A stretch of 56,990 nt of DNA from NCBI GenBank assembly GCA_020634495.1, contig JACKBR010000030.1, positions 1 to 56,990 on the forward strand, in the 5' to 3' direction. Position 1 is the first letter of the stretch, and each line of letters begins with the position of its first letter. The stretch is from Ardenticatenaceae bacterium. Lineage in GTDB: Bacteria; Chloroflexota; Anaerolineae; Promineifilales; Promineifilaceae. The translations under genes and the position numbers were made by a program. The notes under the pieces were generated by a model. That model did no database searches. It was not told the DNA's origin and saw nothing but the letters and a program-made list of their open reading frames with translations. Shown here in pieces: positions 35,543 through 45,262 of this stretch.

Positions 35543-38035
35543 GTGAACTCTAAAAATTGGGAACGTTTTACGCAACGCGCCAGGCGCGTGCTAAGTTTAG
35601 CCCAAGAAGAGGCTGAACGATTAAATCATAATTATATTGGCAGTGAGCATGTCCTCATTGGGCTGCTCCGCGAAGAAGGCGGCGTTGCGGGACGTGTTTT
35701 ACGGGAGCTTGGCTTGGATGCGGTGCGTGTTCAGGCTATGGTAGAACGATTATCTGGGGGGCCAGGAACCAGAACCCCATTTACAAAAATTGAGCTTTCA
35801 CCAAGCACCAAGCGCGTCTTGGAGTTAGCGGTCGAAGAAGCCCGCCGTATGGGGCAGCATTACATTAGTACAGAACATTTGCTGCTCGGTCTGGCTCGGC
35901 AAAATGAAGGGTTAGCAATTGATGTCTTGCGTAAGTTTGGCATCAGTGCAGAGCAAATTCGGCGGCAAACGCGCCGCATGCTGCGTGAAAGTCCAGTGGC
36001 AACCACTGAAAGCAGCAGTGCCTCTCCGCGTCGTCCAGCCAAAAAAGAAAAGAGCAAAACGCCCATGGTCGATCAACTAGCCACAGACTTAACTGCGCTG
36101 GCAGAGGAAAATAAGCTAGACCCCGTTATTGGGCGAACGACTGAAATCGAACGGGTTATCCAGATTTTGGCCCGCCGTACTAAAAACAATCCAGCGCTGA
36201 TTGGTCAACCAGGTGTGGGCAAAACTGCCATCATCGAAGGACTTGCACAGCGGATTATAGACGGCCGTGTGCCGGACATCCTCCACAACAAGCGCGTCCT
36301 CCAGCTAGATGTGGGTAGCCTGGTAGCTGGCACCATGTATCGTGGCCAGTTTGAAGAACGGCTGAAGCGTGTAATTGAAGAGTTGAAATCTAGTGATGCC
36401 ATTCTCTTTATTGACGAAGTGCATATGCTGGTTGGGGCTGGCTCTGCTGGCAGTTCTGTTGATGCAGCCAACATTCTAAAACCGGCCTTGGCCCGTGGTG
36501 AATTACAAACGATTGGGGCCACAACGCTAGAAGAGTATCGAAAATATATAGAAAGTGACGCTGCTTTGGAGCGTCGTTTCCAGCCCATTCATGTGGATGA
36601 GCCTTCCCCAGAAGAAAGTATTGAAATTTTACATGGCATTAAAGGGGCTTATGAAAAGCACCATAATCTGTTTATTACAGAAGAAGCCATTGATGCGGCC
36701 GTTCATCTTTCCACTCGCTACGTAACTGATCGGTTTTTGCCAGATAAAGCGATTGATTTAATTGATGAAAGCGCGTCGCGAGTGCGTATGTACCGTGTCC
36801 CACAGCCGGCCGACATCCGAGAAGCGTACGACACCCTGCGAGACATTCGCACCGAACGTATTCTTGCTGAGGATGAAGGGCGTGCTGAAGATGTGATGCA
36901 CCTGAATGAACGGGAAGAGGAAATTCAGCGTCAGCTCGATCAGCTGCGGGCTGGCAGTGCCGAAAAAGAAAAATCGGTCAGCGTAACAGCCGAAGATATT
37001 GCTGAGGTTCTTTCTATGTGGACTGGGATTCCGATTTACCAGTTTACGCAAGAAGAATCAGCCCGACTGCTGGAAATGGAAACAGATTTGCGCAAGCACA
37101 TTGTTGGGCAAGGTGAAGCCATCGAAGCAATTGCGAAAGCAGTTCGTCGGGCTCGTGCCGGGTTGAAAGATCCCCAACGTCCTATCGGTTCATTTATTTT
37201 CTTGGGACCGACTGGTGTAGGCAAAACTGAATTGACAAAAGCACTGGCCAAGTTCCTTTTTGGTAGTGAAGAAGCTCTGGTTCAGCTAGACATGTCTGAA
37301 TTCATGGAGCGGCACAATGTTGCTCGGTTGGTGGGTTCACCTCCTGGGTATGTGGGCTATGAAGATGCTGGGCAGTTGACAGAGGCGGTAAGGAGACGGC
37401 CGTATTCCATCATTGTCTTTGATGAAATAGAAAAAGCACACCCTGAAACCTTTAACATCTTGCTCCAAATTATGGAAGAAGGTCACTTGTCCGATGCCAA
37501 AGGACAAAAAATCAATTTCCGCAATACCATCATCATCATGACATCAAACGTGGGAGCCGATACCATTCGGCGTGGGCCAAATCTTGGCTTTGCCTTCCAG
37601 CGTGATGACGCAATGGTGGAACAAGAACAGCATAAAGAAATGCGCAAAACGCTGATGGATGAATTAAAGCGGCAGTTCCGCCCAGAGTTCATCAACCGCG
37701 TAGACAGCATCGTTGTCTTCCGTCAACTGACAAAAGACAATATTCGTGAAATAGTGGACATTATTCTGGCCGAAGTCAATGAGCGCCTCAGGGAGCACGA
37801 TCTCACCATTACAACCACCGATGCTGCCAGAGATTGGCTGGGCGAACATGGCTACGATGCTGAATTTGGGGCACGGCCGTTACGCCGCCTCATTCAAACC
37901 GAAGTAGAAGACCGTTTGTCTGACGCAGTTTTGGCTGGCCGGTTTACAGCCGATGATGTTGTAGCTATTGATGTGGAAGAAGATGAGATTATCTTGAAGC
38001 ACGAAGAGGAAGCAGCTTTGCCCGCTACTGGATAA
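35543..38035 (+). CDS. clpC: ATP-dependent Clp protease ATP-binding subunit ClpC
   Basis: The 830-residue protein is a full-length ClpC-type Hsp100 unfoldase. It has two Clp-N repeats (residues 1-145), AAA-1 with G-Q-P-G-V-G-K-T and [13 protein letters not shown], a UVR-like middle region, AAA-2 with [11 protein letters not shown] and [10 protein letters not shown], and the C-terminal D2 small domain ([20 protein letters not shown]). It feeds unfolded proteins to ClpP, which is not in this window. The start is GTG with GAGGTGA about seven bases upstream. It may be co-transcribed with the S1 gene, because no terminator is visible between them. It ends before a bidirectional terminator at 38063-38095. 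Confidence 0.96.
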   Translation: MNSKNWERFTQRARRVLSLAQEEAERLNHNYIGSEHVLIGLLREEGGVAGRVLRELGLDAVRVQAMVERLSGGPGTRTPFTKIELSPSTKRVLELAVEEARRMGQHYISTEHLLLGLARQNEGLAIDVLRKFGISAEQIRRQTRRMLRESPVATTESSSASPRRPAKKEKSKTPMVDQLATDLTALAEENKLDPVIGRTTEIERVIQILARRTKNNPALIGQPGVGKTAIIEGLAQRIIDGRVPDILHNKRVLQLDVGSLVAGTMYRGQFEERLKRVIEELKSSDAILFIDEVHMLVGAGSAGSSVDAANILKPALARGELQTIGATTLEEYRKYIESDAALERRFQPIHVDEPSPEESIEILHGIKGAYEKHHNLFITEEAIDAAVHLSTRYVTDRFLPDKAIDLIDESASRVRMYRVPQPADIREAYDTLRDIRTERILAEDEGRAEDVMHLNEREEEIQRQLDQLRAGSAEKEKSVSVTAEDIAEVLSMWTGIPIYQFTQEESARLLEMETDLRKHIVGQGEAIEAIAKAVRRARAGLKDPQRPIGSFIFLGPTGVGKTELTKALAKFLFGSEEALVQLDMSEFMERHNVARLVGSPPGYVGYEDAGQLTEAVRRRPYSIIVFDEIEKAHPETFNILLQIMEEGHLSDAKGQKINFRNTIIIMTSNVGADTIRRGPNLGFAFQRDDAMVEQEQHKEMRKTLMDELKRQFRPEFINRVDSIVVFRQLTKDNIREIVDIILAEVNERLREHDLTITTTDAARDWLGEHGYDAEFGARPLRRLIQTEVEDRLSDAVLAGRFTADDVVAIDVEEDEIILKHEEEAALPATG

Positions 38036-38062
38036 TCCTTATACCTTTTAACTTTAACAAGC

Positions 38063-38095
38063 AAAAAGCCCTGGTGAACATCACCAGGGCTTTTT
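38063..38095. terminator. Bidirectional intrinsic terminator between clpC and the LysM gene
   Basis: Perfect 15-base arms AAAAAGCCCTGGTGA / TCACCAGGGCTTTTT with a three-base loop end in T-runs on both strands, so the hairpin serves the convergent clpC (+) and LysM (-) genes. Confidence 0.92.
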
Positions 38096-38124
38096 ATTTT
38101 TTTAGCTAAATGTAAATCGTTGGC

Positions 38125-38493
38125 TTATTCACAGGGAGGGATATAAAGAACTTGCCCCACCTTGATCAGATGATAATTATAAATCCGGTTGGAATCAGCC
38201 AAAAACTTCGTGTCTAGCCCATACCGAGCTGCAATCTGGCTCATCGTTTCACCCGCTTGAACAATGTGGATAGTGCGTGTGCTAACTGGAGAAATGTGCC
38301 CGCCCTGACCCAATGGCTCTGGGGTATAGGTTGGCGGCAAGGTTGGCGTAGCTGTTACTTCAACGCGGGGCGCTTCTTGTTCCGAAGCAGTTTCCTGTGC
38401 CGTATCAGAATCATCAACCTGATTATTTTGCTGTTGAGCGCAGGCAGCGGTTACCAATAAAAGAAACAAAACAATAAGTATATATTTTCGCAT
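38125..38493 (-). CDS. LysM-domain lipoprotein
   Basis: The 122-residue protein has a lipoprotein signal peptide (LFLLLVTAAC, Cys 18), a short acidic and Thr/Pro linker, and one LysM domain at the C-terminus (about 74-118; IHIVQAGETMSQIAARYGLD, L-A-D-S-N-R-I-Y-N, V-G-Q-V-L-Y-I-P). LysM binds peptidoglycan N-acetylglucosamine; there is no catalytic domain. GAGGAG lies six bases before the ATG. The gene is preceded by a 150-base leader from a predicted extended -10 promoter at 38648, long for such a small lipoprotein and with stem-forming words (CTAATC/GATTAG, CCCC/GGGG). Confidence 0.93.
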   Translation of the reverse strand: MRKYILIVLFLLLVTAACAQQQNNQVDDSDTAQETASEQEAPRVEVTATPTLPPTYTPEPLGQGGHISPVSTRTIHIVQAGETMSQIAARYGLDTKFLADSNRIYNYHLIKVGQVLYIPPCE

Positions 38494-38647
38494 GATGTCT
38501 CCTCATTTGCCTGACGAGAGCCACATCCTCAACACTCCCGCTAGAAAAATGCCCCACTGCTTATCGGGGTTTCATTTACTAATCTTTCCGTCATAAAGCC
38601 CTCTGCAAAAACTCTATGCTTGTGATTAGTTAAACATAATCTTTTTC

Positions 38648-38656
38648 ATTATAACA
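38648..38656 (-). promoter_or_regulatory. Extended -10 promoter of the LysM lipoprotein gene
   Basis: On the minus strand TGTTATAAT gives a TGn-extended consensus -10 (TATAAT at 38653-38648) with only a weak -35. Initiation near 38641 leaves a leader of about 150 bases. The remaining divergent gap up to 38847 shows nothing else recognisable. Confidence 0.5.
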
Positions 38657-38847
38657 GAGACAAACCAATTTTTGAAGAAGCAATAATGACCTTAAGGTAA
38701 CATAACCATACTTAAACTGTCTTTAGAAGTCAAAAACCCTCCTGCTTAACACAAAAATCTCACAATATTTCTGGCACTTTCCAAATTTGGGCCGGTAAGG
38801 CAGGACGTATGTACTAAAAAAGCGCGTGAAGAAGGCGCAAATATTCA

Positions 38848-38875
38848 TTGTGTCTTCATCTGTGGAATCTATAAT
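38848..38875 (+). promoter_or_regulatory. Promoter giving a leaderless kinase-caspase mRNA
   Basis: TATAAT (38870-38875) has a 16-base spacer to TTGTGT (38848-38853). Seven bases separate the -10 from the ATG at 38883, so transcription would start at the start codon. The same seven-base geometry is seen at the alaS leader peptide. Confidence 0.5.
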
Positions 38876-38882
38876 TTTGTTG

Positions 38883-41531
38883 ATGATACCTAAAACGATC
38901 GGTCGTTACCGAATCAAAGCAGAACTCGGTCGTGGCGGGATGTCAACAGTTTATTTGGCACATGATCCTCGTTTTGAGCGAGATGTGGCCATCAAACTGC
39001 TGCCACTCGAGCTACTTCACCAACCTACTTTCCGTCGCCGATTTGAACGTGAAGCAAAAGTGGTTGCGTCTTTAGATCATCCTGCCATTGTGCCGGTTTA
39101 TGATTTTGGCGAGGAAGATGGGCAGCCTTTCCTGGTCATGCGCTTCATGACGGGAGGGTCGCTGGGGGAACGGCTAAAGCAAGGGGCCATTTCTGTAGCC
39201 GAATCTTCCCGGATTATTACCAAGTTGGCACCGGCTTTGGATGAAGTCCATGCCCACGGCGTTATCCATCGAGATTTAAAGCCCAGCAATATTTTATTTG
39301 ACCAACGAAATGAACCGTATATTTCCGATTTTGGCACGGCAAAATTGAAGTATGCCCATACAAAACTGACGGATACGGGTGGCGCTGTAGGCACACCAGC
39401 CTACATGAGCCCGGAACAAATTCAGGGTGAGGCAGAGCTAGACGGCCGTTCCGACATTTACACGCTAGGGGTCATCTTGTTTGAGATGCTCACTGGCAAA
39501 CACCCCTACCAAACCAATACCCCCATTGCCGTTGCCGTTAAACATATGTTTGAGCCGGTGCCCAATCTGCAAGAGATGGAACCCAATCTGCCGCCTGCCT
39601 GCCAGGAAATGATTGTGCAAGCAATGGCCAAGCAAAAAGAAGAGCGGTACCGAACGGCCGTAGAATTTGCCAGCGCCCTGGAAGAAGTTGCCAGAATTGT
39701 TGGCGATTCCCACAAAGTAACGCTGGCTGAAAAAGCGCCGGGGCAACGATATGCCCTCATCGTGGCCAACTATGAATACGATGACCCAACCCTGGCCCAG
39801 CTCATTAAACCAACCGCCAACATCCACACGTTGGCCTACGTATTGCAAAATCCTGCCGTGGGCGGTTTCCGCGAAGTAAACACGCTCATCAACGAATCGG
39901 CCGACGGTGTACGCCGTGCGGTTTCTCAATTTTTTGCTGACCGGAACAAAGATGATTTGCTGCTGCTCTACTTTATGGGGCACGCTGCGCTGGGCACACG
40001 CGGGCAGCTTTATTTGGCAGTTAAAGACACAGAGCATGAACTGCTGCGAGGCACCGCGATCCCGGCCCGGTTTATTGCCGATGAAATGGACAACAGTGAA
40101 TCGGAGCAGCAAATTTTAGTCATGGATTGCTATTACAGCGATACAATTCCGGCTGAATCATCTGGGGCTATTGGGCGGGATGTGAATACTTCCGACACGT
40201 TTGCCCATAATGGGTTTAAACGAGTGGTGGTGACTGCCAACGACAGCACGCAGTACAACTGGGCCAAGGGGAATGTACAAGGTCAGGCCGAGCCATCTTT
40301 GTTTACGGAGCATTTTGTTCAAGGTTTGCTCAGTGGGGCCGCCGATTCTGACCACGACGGCAAGATTACCATTGATGACGTGTTTGCTTATGTCAAACAG
40401 CAGCTCACCAATGTTCAATCTGAGCGGCCTTCGCAAGTTCCGCGCAAATGGGTACCTTACGCCTACCAAGATGCTTCTGATTTGGTGATTGCCTGCAATC
40501 CCAATTATGAGATTGCCCAGGCCATAGAGCAGGAGAAGGCTTCAGCCATTGCCCTAAGCAGGCCAAATCTCACTATGGGGGAGATTGTTGAACGGCCGTT
40601 TAATCCCTCACTGATTCATTTATTTCAACGACCCGCCTTGTGGCTGGCAGGTCTGGCTATGCTGGCAACCATTATTATTGTGATGCTTGCCGGGCAGCCC
40701 TGGCGAGTTGACGCTGAAAATATGGCAAGCAGCAATGGCACCACACCTCTGGCGGTGGTAACCAGCACAAAATCTATTTCCACCACAGCCAATCTGGATG
40801 AGGCGCAGACGGTTACGGCCGTAACCACCCCCACCGTCACAAACATCCCCCAAACTGCAACCAGCACCGCCACCACGCCGCCAACAGCAACGGCCGTTTC
40901 TAGCCCCACAGCTACCAGTTCACCTCAACCAACAGCAACGGCTACCACAGCCGCTACGGAATCTGAGAGTTCCCCGGCAACTGCCCTGCTCTCTTCCAGC
41001 CTGTATGCCAATCCAGATAGCAATTCGCAAGAAATAACCTTTATTTCTGTCGGCGAAATCGTTACCGTGCTAGGGCGATCTGAAATTGGGGACTGGTTTT
41101 ATGTGCAAAATGAGGCTGGCCAGGAAGGGTTTGTGTATGGGCCAAGACTGGAATGGGCTGGTGATTTTGAAGCCTTAACGATAGTGACGGGAACGGCCGT
41201 TTCCAACAGCCACAGCACATCACCAGCTTCTACCAATAGCTGCGCTGGCAGCGCGTGCCCGGCACTAACGATGGTGCTGTACCCACTCCCCGGCACCCGC
41301 TGCACCACCAGCATGAAATACCGCACGATTTACATTCAAGGAGACGGCGGGAACAACCAATACACTTATTATTGGAATGGCCAAAAAGTAGGTGGCCCCA
41401 TTGCTGATGGCTTCGCTTTTGAAGTTAGCAGCAGCGATGGGTCGGCCGTTATAGGCATAGGCAAAGTGGTTTCGGGAGACGGACAAACGGCCGAAGTGGA
41501 ACTATTCGTTTCTGATTTCAACTGCAACTAA
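38883..41531 (+). CDS. Ser/Thr protein kinase fused to caspase-like, transmembrane and SH3 domains
   Basis: The protein has about 882 residues. Kinase domain (8-265): L-G-R-G-G-M-S-T-V-Y, catalytic Lys in V-A-I-K-L-L, GVIHRDLKPSNILF, S-D-F-G-T-A and GTPAYMSPEQ are all intact. A caspase/C14-like domain follows (about 285-520): YALIVANYEYDDPTLAQL, then LLLYFMGHAALGTRGQLYLA keeps the His, but the usual D-C/A-C-x-S-G segment reads V-M-D-C-Y-Y-S-D, so the catalytic Cys position looks like Tyr. One transmembrane helix (about 607-626) leads to a Thr/Pro linker, an SH3-like domain (about 715-780; SLYANPDSNSQEITFISVGE) and a short beta domain. The frame is open to a GTG at 38826. ATG at 38883 is preferred because IGRYRI follows at the usual distance and a -10 box lies seven bases before it. 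Confidence 0.88.
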   Translation: MIPKTIGRYRIKAELGRGGMSTVYLAHDPRFERDVAIKLLPLELLHQPTFRRRFEREAKVVASLDHPAIVPVYDFGEEDGQPFLVMRFMTGGSLGERLKQGAISVAESSRIITKLAPALDEVHAHGVIHRDLKPSNILFDQRNEPYISDFGTAKLKYAHTKLTDTGGAVGTPAYMSPEQIQGEAELDGRSDIYTLGVILFEMLTGKHPYQTNTPIAVAVKHMFEPVPNLQEMEPNLPPACQEMIVQAMAKQKEERYRTAVEFASALEEVARIVGDSHKVTLAEKAPGQRYALIVANYEYDDPTLAQLIKPTANIHTLAYVLQNPAVGGFREVNTLINESADGVRRAVSQFFADRNKDDLLLLYFMGHAALGTRGQLYLAVKDTEHELLRGTAIPARFIADEMDNSESEQQILVMDCYYSDTIPAESSGAIGRDVNTSDTFAHNGFKRVVVTANDSTQYNWAKGNVQGQAEPSLFTEHFVQGLLSGAADSDHDGKITIDDVFAYVKQQLTNVQSERPSQVPRKWVPYAYQDASDLVIACNPNYEIAQAIEQEKASAIALSRPNLTMGEIVERPFNPSLIHLFQRPALWLAGLAMLATIIIVMLAGQPWRVDAENMASSNGTTPLAVVTSTKSISTTANLDEAQTVTAVTTPTVTNIPQTATSTATTPPTATAVSSPTATSSPQPTATATTAATESESSPATALLSSSLYANPDSNSQEITFISVGEIVTVLGRSEIGDWFYVQNEAGQEGFVYGPRLEWAGDFEALTIVTGTAVSNSHSTSPASTNSCAGSACPALTMVLYPLPGTRCTTSMKYRTIYIQGDGGNNQYTYYWNGQKVGGPIADGFAFEVSSSDGSAVIGIGKVVSGDGQTAEVELFVSDFNCN

Positions 41532-42993
41532 TGCGTTTCATTCTGCTCAGCAACGCCAAGGCGGGTTACGGCCGTTGCCAACCCCACCAGCAGCCAAAAC
41601 GCCGTCACCGCGTGGTGAAACTCCAAATTAAAGAGGTAATGATCAAAGAGACCCGCCGCCAATCCGCCGACAATGGCCGCGTGCAAGCCCAGCCACAGCG
41701 CATCTAATTCTTCATGCGCCTTAAAGAAATGGCGGTGCGATAAGCCGTAAAAAAACAGGATGCCAATGACGGCAAAGAAGGCCAACAGTCCCACAATGCC
41801 CATCACCTGGGCAATGGTCAGGTAAACATTGGCCACGCCGAGGTAGAGGTCAATATCTGGCGTCCCGGCAAAGCCCACGCCGATGATGGGTAACGGCCAA
41901 TCAGCGTCAGGGCGTCCTGGTATTCACCAAAGCGCATCTGGGTGGCCAAATCCTGGCCCTGAATGCCTTCGACAAAACGCTCGATGTAGGTTTGGGCTAC
42001 GGGCAGCAGCAGCAACAGCAAACCACCGCCAAACATATAGGGAATCAGCCGCCGGTAGCGCAGCAGGGCAATGAAGCCCAATCCCGCCGCCAAACCAAAC
42101 ATTGCCCCACGTGAGAAGGTAAGTACGACGCAGAGGAAAATGGAGCCAACAATGCCCCAGGTGAGCCAACGCGGGAACAACGGCCGTTTTGCCACCAACT
42201 GCGGTCCAGCCAAAGCGCCAATCATCAGCAGCAGCCCCAGCACGTTCGGGTCTACGGAGGTGCTGATGGCCCGTTCAGACAGCTCAGGATTTTCTTCAAT
42301 GTAGCGAATGACCCAGCCACCCGGATAGCCAATCCGCGTGAGGAAGTTGAGGATGGTGTTGGTTGTATCTTCCGGTAAGAGCCAAAAAATAATGCCCAAA
42401 ACGGCCGCACCCGCCCCAGCCAGCAGCACCACCTTTACCATCCGTTCCAGCCGTGCCTGCGTGCGGCAATAATCTACAATGACGTACACAAATCCCAGGC
42501 TGAGCAGCAGTTCGGCAAATTTACGCAGCAGCGTGGGGGTCAGCGGGCCATTGGCCAGCCCAAAAATGAAGGCGAAAATAGCAACCAGGATGAAGATGAG
42601 CAGCGGCAAGGCAATCGGCGCAGTGACTAAATCGCGCTGCTGCCCGGTCACAATTCCTAACAACCAGACGCCAATAACAGCTCCCAAGGCCAAATCAAGA
42701 AATGTTGGCGTGAGGCCAATGTCAACGGGCAGGGTAGCAAACGGCAGCAGCACACCACAGCAATCACGCCCCAAAAGCCAATTTCAATGTCGCGCAAAAC
42801 GATGTAGGCGGTGAGGACGGCTAAAATAAAGCGGCCCCGGCCAATGGCCCGCCAAAGCCCAAAATGATACCGCCGAGAACGGCCGTACCGCCCACCAACA
42901 CGCCCAAGGCCCACTTCGATTTGGTCGATTCACCAAATCCACGTTTGTGAACCATCGTTTTTTGGTTTCGCGTTCCTGGGTTGCCGTTGCCAT
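41528..42993 (-). pseudogene. O-antigen ligase/polymerase (Wzy-like), frameshifted
   Basis: The largest frame (41818-42774) holds about eight membrane helices, then S-V-D-P-N-V-L-G-L-L-L and V-V-L-T-F-S-R-G-A-M-F-G-L, typical of the O-antigen ligase family. The protein continues at the C-terminus in another frame (V-G-F-A-G-T-P-D-I-D-L-Y-L to RLGVAEQNETH, from about 41,890). At the N-terminus MATATQERETKK, VHKRGFGESTKSKWALGVLV and ILAVLTAYIVLRDIEIGFWG sit in different frames, giving shifts near 42,955, 42,840 and 42,745. ATG at 42993 overlaps the MazG-like stop by one base (TAATG). It would join sugar repeat units outside the membrane; its state here depends on whether the shifts are real. 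Confidence 0.78.
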
Positions 42994-43301
42994 TAATCAA
43001 TCAATCCTTCTACCTGCATTTGCCTATGCGATTGCTCTATCGAGGCGTCTAATTCAGCTTCGATGCCGTAATGAATTGCCAGGGTGAGCGCACAGCGCAG
43101 CACGTCTTTTATCTCTTTTGCCAACTGAATTGTATCGGGTTCGCCCATTTTTTGCCGCTTGACGCCGCTGGCCTCAAAGTGATTCACCTGGGCAGCCAGC
43201 TCGCCGCACTCCTCCGCCAGCCGGGTCACCATTTGGAACGGATCGTTGCCATCGGGGAACCGCTTCATGAGGCCATGGGTGATTTTGTATAGTTTTTCCA
43301 T
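42993..43301 (-). CDS. MazG-like nucleotide pyrophosphohydrolase
   Basis: This 102-residue all-alpha protein has the MazG-type signature: MVTRLAEECGELAAQVNHFE carries the EExxE metal-binding helix and AKEIKDVLRCALTLAIHYGI the second acidic helix (E-x2-D). It would hydrolyse nucleoside triphosphates to monophosphate and pyrophosphate; the size fits single-domain house-cleaning members. Its stop overlaps the ATG of the following membrane gene, so they are translationally linked, although no functional link is evident. Confidence 0.85.
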   Translation of the reverse strand: MEKLYKITHGLMKRFPDGNDPFQMVTRLAEECGELAAQVNHFEASGVKRQKMGEPDTIQLAKEIKDVLRCALTLAIHYGIEAELDASIEQSHRQMQVEGLID

Positions 43302-43307
43302 TATTTA

Positions 43308-43450
43308 TCCGCAGATTACACAGATTTTGCAGATTGCCTGTAATCTTTGCACTTGTCATTCTAACCGCAGGGATGAATCCCTTTGAGGTAAGTCGATTTA
43401 AGGTATCGTCTGCGCAAGGCGATGTATAAAGGGATGCTTCGTTTCACTCA
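43308..43450. repeat. Dispersed words between the MazG-like and GT39-type genes
   Basis: 43308-43338 carries CCGCAGATTACACAGATTTT followed by GCAGATT. 43350-43450 carries ATTCTAACCGCAGGGATGAA and TCCCTTTGAGG with partial inverse GGGATGCTTCGTTTCACTCA. The second part resembles the element at 56110-56210. Confidence 0.5.
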
Positions 43451-44623
43451 GCATGACAAGCTCAGTCAGTGACGCGCAGCAATGTCAGTTCCAGAAAATC
43501 GTCGGTGGGACGGCCGTCTGGCGCAATGATTTGCAGGCGGTTAAATTGCCCATCGTCCACCGTGTACAAACCAATGATGATGGGATACACACTGCCCGGT
43601 GTGTCTGGGCTTAGCGTGAGTGACATCTGCACAGTTTGCAACTCGCCCGCAGCCCAGGCCGAGGTTGGCTGGCCCAAATCCTGGCTGGCCCAACGGGTGG
43701 TGTCCTCATCAACAACCTGGGCAAAGATGGTGTAGTCGGTGGTTAACGGCCGTTTCGCCCGCCAGTACAACATCAAATCTACCGTGTCACCCGCCGCCAC
43801 CTGCCGCGGATTCAGTTCAAAGCCAACCAGCTCCAGCTCATTTTCAAAATTGACCACCGTGGGATTGGGCACATCGCCTGGTGCGGGCTCCAAGGAAAGC
43901 ACACCAAGTACAACCGAATCTTCGCCGCCGACCAGAGGCAATCGTTCTTGTTCGGCTGTGTAAAAATCATAGAGACCCACACTAAGTTCAAGATTTGCGG
44001 GAGCAACGGCCGTTTCGGGAATCACAAGCTGATAATGGTTAATAATTGTCTCGCCTGTCTGCAAAAGTGTGGTGGGACGCAAGCCCTGATCCAAAAACAT
44101 GTCCCGTTGGGCAATGGGCACGCCAATCACCGGGTCATTCAAATGAACAAAAACGCTCCAGTCGCGAGCCATCGGGGCCAGCACTTCCCACTCCAGGAGC
44201 AGATCAATTGTGTCGCCGGGTTGGTAACTGATCTTTTGTTGGGAAACGGCCGTTTGCCCAATCTCGAATCCCACCAGCCCAGCTTGCCATCAAAATCGGC
44301 AGCAACTGGCTCCTGTTTCCCCCAGGGTCCAACAGTCTGGTTCAAGGCATATGCCGGACGAATCCAAACCAGCGAAGCCAACGCCGCCAGCACGAAAAGG
44401 AACCCAGCCACACCAAAAATCACCTTTTGGCCCAGCGACCGGGGCAGCCAGCCAATCAAACCAGCCACCAGCAGCACATTCAGCGCCGACATCGCCGTAA
44501 ACACCAACCGCCCCTGCGACGACCACGTCGTTGTGGCCCACTGAATCAAGCCAACCACCACAGCGGCGACAAAGAGCAGGCAAACGACGAGGGCAAATTT
44601 CTTCGCCACAAAGTTGAGGAGAC

Positions 44624-44682
44624 TGGAGATTAGAGATTGGAGATTAAAACCAGTCTCCAGTCTCCAGTCTCCAATCTCCTTT
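44624..44682. repeat. GGAGATTGG-family hairpin inside a membrane-protein frame
   Basis: GGAGACTGGAGATTAGAGAT and TGGAGATTAAAACC are followed by inverse AGTCTCCAGTCTCCAGTCTC. On the minus strand it is read as G-D-W-R-L-E-T-G-F-N-L-Q-S-L-I-S-S-L-L between two membrane helices. Confidence 0.75.
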
Positions 44683-45002
44683 ACCAAATAAACCACAAAC
44701 CCCAACACCCCCACAACCACCACGCCATTCAACACGTGATAAATCCACAGCGGCATGGGCACGTTGACGCCGCCAAACAAGCCCCAATAGGAAAGCATAA
44801 AGCCCCAGCGCTCGCTCCACAGCTGCGCCAACGAGGCCGGATGCGCCCGCTGTCCCAGCACGGCAATGAAAGCGTTCCAACCCTAAAAATCGCCGTACAG
44901 CACAATATTGCGCCAATACCACCAGCCCGCAATTAAAACAACAGGAATGAGCAAGATGAGAAAGGAAACGGCCGTCCACCCCAAATTCGCAAAATCTCCC
45001 TC

Positions 45003-45062
45003 CAGAAATTCTCGCTTTTCTCTGTGTAACTCTGTGCTCCTCCGTGCAACTCTGTGTTCCGC
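45003..45062. repeat. CACAGAGTTACACAGAG-type word repeat inside a coding region
   Basis: The minus strand reads GGAACACAGAGTTGCACGG and AGGAGCACAGAGTTACACAG in tandem. Related CAGAG words occur at 15590-15612 and 56943-56970. Confidence 0.6.
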
Positions 45063-45180
45063 CTTTCCTTCCAATACGCAATAAAAATCGTGCCCAACGC
45101 CAGCGGCAGCCCAAATGTGCCTCCTTCGTAAGCAACGCAAGGCCAATGACCGTACCAATTAGCAACCAGGTTTTCCAGTA

Positions 45181-45262
45181 ATCCGTTATCGGTAATCTGT
45201 TATCGGTAATCCGTAATCCGTTTGCCGATGACCGAATACCGTTTACTGAATACCGCTTACCG
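45181..45262. repeat. CAGTAATCAGT-family variant (GGTAATCCGTAATCC) inside a coding region
   Basis: ATCCGTTATCGGTAATCTGT and GGTAATCCGTAATCCG are followed by inverse GAATACCGTTTACTGAATAC. It encodes S-V-N-G-I-R-S-S-A-N-G-L-R-I-T-D-N-R-L in the disrupted GT39-type protein. Confidence 0.65.
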
